Positions 59,797 through 64,000 of a stretch of DNA of 64,000 bases are shown here, piece by piece. Each line of letters begins with the position of its first letter. Positions within the stretch are counted from its first letter, which is position 1. Source of the stretch: Triglochin maritima (lineage: Eukaryota; Streptophyta; Magnoliopsida; Alismatales; Juncaginaceae); the NCBI GenBank assembly GCA_963682175.1, contig OY821775.1:14604501-14668500 (forward strand), given 5' to 3'. The position numbers and the translations under genes were made by a program. Below the pieces are notes generated by a model. That model had not been told where the DNA came from, did not search any database, and saw only the letters and a program-made list of their open reading frames with translations.

Positions 59797-61426
59797 CCCA
59801 CTCTTGAGGTTCCCATTTGATGTCTTTTGACAAATGAAGATGGGAACTTATGTTTGTACATAGTTATATAAAAAAAACAAAAAAAACAAAAAAAGAGAAA
59901 AAAAAGTACAATAAAAGACTCCTTCAGTGAGCATTGATTGTTGTGAGCCCCAACCCTTGTGTATTTGGGCTCCATTTCTTTCACGTATTTGTATCCCTTC
60001 TTTAGCATCTCACAGGTTTTGAGGGAATTCGGGTTATGTCCATCAACATGACCTTGCACTTCCCTTTGTACTTCATGTTGGTGAGATCTCTCCTTTTTAT
60101 GCATCAATCCATGTAGTATCTTGCTTGCATTCATTGAGGACAATGCATGAAGTAGGTGTGGGGGGGTGTTTTACGTGTGTACATAGTCGAGTCTTTTTCC
60201 TTTGATTTTGTTTTCTTTTGTTTGCATTGTTAGGGTCATGATAGTGTGCTGCATTTAATATCGATATATCTGCTTGCCATGATCCTTGGGTGACTTGTCT
60301 TCTTTTGCTTGCCTAGTGCTTCAAAATTTTCACATTTCTTTCAAAATCTTCATGTGTTTTCGAAAGAAAATGTTTTGTGGGTTTTGCGTGTGTTTAGCAT
60401 GTGCAAAACCGTTGAGAGGCAAAGTAAAAAGAAAGCTCCCAAAATTGTCTTGAACTTGATGCATTAGGATATCTAGTACGTGGCTTTAGGATTTATCGAG
60501 TCGTTAGGATGCACCCCAGTTTTCCCTTGGGGTGAGTAATCATAGGGTTTCAGTGCTCAAACATTTAATGAAGTCCACCCTGAACCTAGTGAGTCAATAA
60601 TTCGTGTCTGTTAACTTAAGGAAGTTTGTTGTAGTCAAGGACCCTCTAAATCCTGTTGTGAGACATTAGTGTAGGGGTTTTGGTTCATGTGTAGATAAGA
60701 AATAAGTGAGTAGGTGTTCTCTCTTCTCGCACGGCTCCTATCACTCGGGAAAGTAGGTCTGAGGGGACTTTGTGCCTGGTGCTTTCGAGTCATCTGACTT
60801 GGGATGCGCCGACTGAACTCCCGTTACACGGGTGGTAGGGATTGCCCTATGTGGAGATGTGGGGAAAGGTGTACGTGATAGTGTAAGTCCTCATGGGAAA
60901 TGATGCACGGAACCTGACCCTGGGAGAATGAAGCTCCAACTAATAAAAAGTAAAAGAAAAAAAAATGTGAAAAGAAACAAAAAGAAAAAAAAATATGATA
61001 ATGCAAATAAGAACCTTAATGGACTTTACACTTTGTAGCACTTGAGGATGTTGAGGTTGTCCATGTGTTTCACATAATTCCTTATTTAACTTGCACGAAT
61101 GGTTCATTAGGGTAGAGGTGTGGACTGATCACCTATATAGAGTCGGCCCGTAGCATTACCGCGTCCATTGATCGACAAAATATTTCCAACAAGTCGAGGT
61201 CTAGATTGAATAATGCATCTTGTTCGGATTTTGTGGGTATATCCGCTGAAAACCCTCAGGAGACAACACTCCTCCTCCTTGGCAACAAAGAGGTTTAACG
61301 GCTTGTTGCACGTGCTAAGTGCAACCGTGATTCCTACGAAAGTGAGTTAGGATTTCTTGTTTCTCGTTTGTTTTTCTCTTTCTTTGTTTTGCTCGAGACT
61401 AGCAAAAACTTAGGTGTGGGGGTATT
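59797..61426 (+). other. 3' untranslated region of the intact element with two polypurine tracts
   Basis: No coding frame. AGGTGTGGGGGGGTG at 60154-60168 follows the motif CATTGAGGACAATGCATGA. AGGTGTGGGGG at 61412-61422 abuts the 3' LTR. A-rich low-complexity runs lie near 59870-59905 and 60955-61000. The terminal 180 bp resemble the corresponding part of the Athila-like element (13067-13240). Confidence 0.75.
61412..61422 (+). other. Polypurine tract of the intact element
   Basis: AGGTGTGGGGG four bases before the 3' LTR, the expected plus-strand primer. Confidence 0.8.
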
Positions 61427-62982
61427 TGATTGACATCATTTCATGCTCATATTTGTATCTTATATCGATTATCTTACACCTAAGAAATGCTACGTGACGA
61501 GTTTTATGTTTAGTTTTCAGGAATAAAGAGGTTTGAAGAGAAGAGCCATGAAAGGACCCAAAATCTGGGAAAAAGGACTGAATGGTGAGATCTAGGGACC
61601 AAGATGCAAGGGAGAAGGACCTGAATGTAAGACAGAAGGACCTAAGAGCAAAACAGAATACTCCACACCACCATGGGGAGTATTTTACAAATTCTATTCG
61701 GGTCGGAGCTCCAACAAGTCGAGTAACCGCATCAAAGACCAACAATACCAGAAAGCAAAGCCCACAACAAATTCCAACACGATCCGACAATTTTGGACCG
61801 CTAATTGGCGGTCTTGGACCGCTAATTGGCGGTCCATATTGCTCAGGATCCGTCGAAATTTCTTCTGGACTTGTATTAATGTTCGTTTAGGCTATTTTTG
61901 GTATTGGTTAAGTCCCACATCGGGGGATTGTCCCCGATTAGCTTTTCCCATGCTTATAAATAGAACTCTTCACCTTCCATTGTAATTACCCATTGCTTGG
62001 TGGCATTCTCTCTACTAAGGAGTGAGCCTTGAAGCAAAAACTCAAGGTGGAGAAGAATGCTACCTTCAATGTGAGTCATTTGTTAATAAAATAATTCTTC
62101 TAGTTTCTTTTAATCTTGTCTTTTAATTTGTGCATGTTTGTTTAGTCTTTCATTTCCTTTTATGTTTCTTTAATGCTTCTTGTCTTCTTAGTTAACTTTC
62201 ATTTCAGTATTATGCTTTCTTTTGCTAATATAGTTAGTGTAATGAGTAGTGAGTAGTTCCATCCCCATTTGGGGGGTGGAGAAATATGTGATATAATTAT
62301 GTAGTGTATTAAGTGTGTGTTATTTTTATCCCTTGAGCTTTATATGATTTCCATAACCATCTAATGGGTCTCCACTCTTATCTTTGATATGCTAATGCTC
62401 TTGAATGAAGCTTAGCTTATGCTTTGATTAGTGGACCTATTTTATGGGGAATGATAAGGTTAGGATATGGATGAAGTTAATATTGGAAACACAAGTTGTA
62501 GTGTATGAGCTCTTGTTGCCTTTACCTTAGCTAATGTCTTGTATGTTTTAATGATGTAGTGAAATCTTAATTCATGTGGAGGCATAGTAGGGTATAGTCT
62601 TTATACTTGAGTTCATGTAGCTTCATTCCAATTATTGTCTTGTATGTTTTAATGATGTAGTCTTATCTTAATTCATGTAGAGGCAAAGTTGGATGTAGTT
62701 TTATGATTTCATGCACTACATGTTGTGACGAGCTTAATGAACACACACACACTTCTTTATGTTCACATTATTTCTCTACCCCCTTTGGGGTTTAGTTTTT
62801 CTTGCTTCTTTTCCATTTCCATTTGCATCTTAGTGTAGTTTAGTGTAACCAACCTTTCTTCCCTTTCTTTACCTCTCGCCTTCGCACAAACCAAGTGTCG
62901 ACACACCTCCCAGTGGACGACCCGTATTTGCCACCGCTTCATCGCGGCCGTGCACTTGCGGTTTTAAATAAAACGTTCAACA
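61427..62982 (+). repeat. 3' LTR of the intact element
   Basis: 1556 bp, with no difference from the 5' LTR seen by eye. It contains the second transcribed copy of the U3 palindrome pair (61796-61834). Confidence 0.95.
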
Positions 62983-62987
62983 GTTAA

Positions 62988-64000
62988 CAATATGAATACA
63001 AAATTACAAGGAAGTCACACCTTGATTGGGTTGAATGGGCAGTTGCAATTTGAAGAATTTGTCAGCCCAGTCAGCTAGTAGTTGGTCAAATGTTGGTGAC
63101 ACCATTAATACCATGCATATTTACACGTATTAGGTGAGTTGTGAGAAAGGAAGTCGATCACAAGTATGGGTTCAACAGCTCACCACTCGGTATGTCTCTT
63201 GATCTCTGCAAAACATTGCAACGCATGTTTTTTCTGTACTTTAATTCCCACATGGCTAGCTGACTTGCATTCTCCACATTTTCCTATTATTTGTAGTAGA
63301 ATAAGGAACCCTCTCGGATCGTGCATGAACCAGTTTTATTGTATTTATTTGTTAGGTGAGGATTCGACATGCATATAATATATTGGTTCTATTTTTCATA
63401 CAAACTTAGAATGATGTATGTCCAACATAATACAAGCTGTAAATACATTCATAACCTTCTTTTAATTTCTTACCGAAACAAAAACGAATCTACATTCCAT
63501 AAAGATCATATATAATCTAAAACGCTCCAATTACTAAAAGAGCATATACATATTATCACGGGTTCCAATCACATAATGAACTTAGTTAAAACTCACTCTT
63601 GACTAAAGGAAGGGAGAGTAATAACTTCTTTTAGTGTTAAGTGGATCGGGTTTTATCATATTATTCAATTAGGGTAGCGGACAAAATAAAAAATAAAAAA
63701 GCTATTAGCTTTTGTTTTGCTTCTAGCTACTATTCTACTCGTGATCGGAAGGAAATAGTCAAAATTGGTGTACAGTTCTAGTTGACTTGAAACTATATCT
63801 GCATGAACATTAAAGGTAATTGCATAATGTTTTGACAGATCTTTGACTTTGGCTTATGAGTAGACAAATAAATGAAACTAATATATATTCCGTCAAAGCA
63901 TTAAAGATTGTAGTAGTCCTTTTTTGCACGTATATTCTGTACTTTCCTTATATTTTTGTTTGGGGTTTTGGGTCTATACACTTTCAAATCCGACTTATTG
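62988..64000. other. AT-rich intergenic DNA, no gene seen
   Basis: Sequence beyond the GTTAA duplication, presumably continuous with 54591-55674 before insertion. No family features found. Confidence 0.55.

Larger units (their letters stand above)
55680..62982 (+). mobile_element. Intact non-autonomous LTR retrotransposon, gag-type ORF only (TR-GAG-like), family A
   Basis: 7303 bp flanked by GTTAA at 55675-55679 and 62983-62987. Both LTRs are 1556 bp and I saw no difference between them. The order is LTR, PBS, 1.1-kb leader with palindrome pair, one 475-codon ORF, 1.6-kb 3' untranslated region with two polypurine tracts, LTR. Protease, reverse transcriptase, RNase H and integrase are absent. 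The PBS, the tracts and the zinc-knuckle region tie it to Athila-like elements, which presumably mobilise it in trans. Identical LTRs and an unbroken ORF indicate a very recent insertion. Confidence 0.95.

Overview
This looks like nuclear DNA of a flowering plant. The one clear host gene is a plant-type 3-ketoacyl-CoA synthase with a GT-AG intron. Nearly everything else is plant transposable elements (Ty1-copia, Athila-like gypsy, CACTA, LINE, hAT and a TIR element) in AT-rich, gene-poor sequence. I cannot name the species. No rRNA, tRNA gene or CRISPR array is visible.

Layout. 1-1381 is AT-rich intergenic DNA. 1382-28980 is a nest that appears to lie inside an old CACTA transposon: a 5' end with subterminal repeats (1382-1705), an exon-like captured segment (1706-2514), a degenerate TNP2 transposase (23411-24300) and distal subterminal repeats (28826-28980). 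Solo LTR-1 (2515-21286, target duplication TTGTT) interrupts it. Solo LTR-1 is itself split by copia element 1 (3144-11506, GAATG) and by a 9-kb minus-strand Athila-like gag-protease element (11838-20855, GACAC). That element carries solo LTR-2 (17464-19028, GTATG). A truncated minus-strand relative (21365-23405), an array of about 385-bp repeats (25041-26900) and a copia LTR remnant (27045-28610) complete the nest.

28981-43031 holds a copia-type LTR (29717-31831), a 900-bp element with 150-bp inverted ends around a captured reading frame (32279-33178), solo LTR-3 (33914-36388, CCTAC) containing a 936-bp CACTA (34799-35734, ATC), a decayed LINE (36394-37740), an hAT-like end (about 37770-37908) and solo LTR-4 (39803-41874, CTTTC). 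43032-48568 is degenerate Tork-like copia element 2, and 49334-51381 is solo copia LTR-5 (GGTGG).

52403-54500 (minus) is the KCS gene, apparently intact. About 1.2 kb upstream of it lies an intact young non-autonomous LTR retrotransposon (55680-62982, GTTAA). Its two 1556-bp LTRs look identical, and it encodes only one 475-residue zinc-knuckle protein.

Most unusual signal. Two Athila-like families with different sequences both carry a pair of short GC-rich palindromes. In each, the pair lies upstream of the TATA box in U3 and again about 130-180 nt downstream of the primer-binding site. This placement resembles retroviral dimer-initiation palindromes. A third palindrome, CGGTCGACCG, is clustered in LTRs of several other families here.
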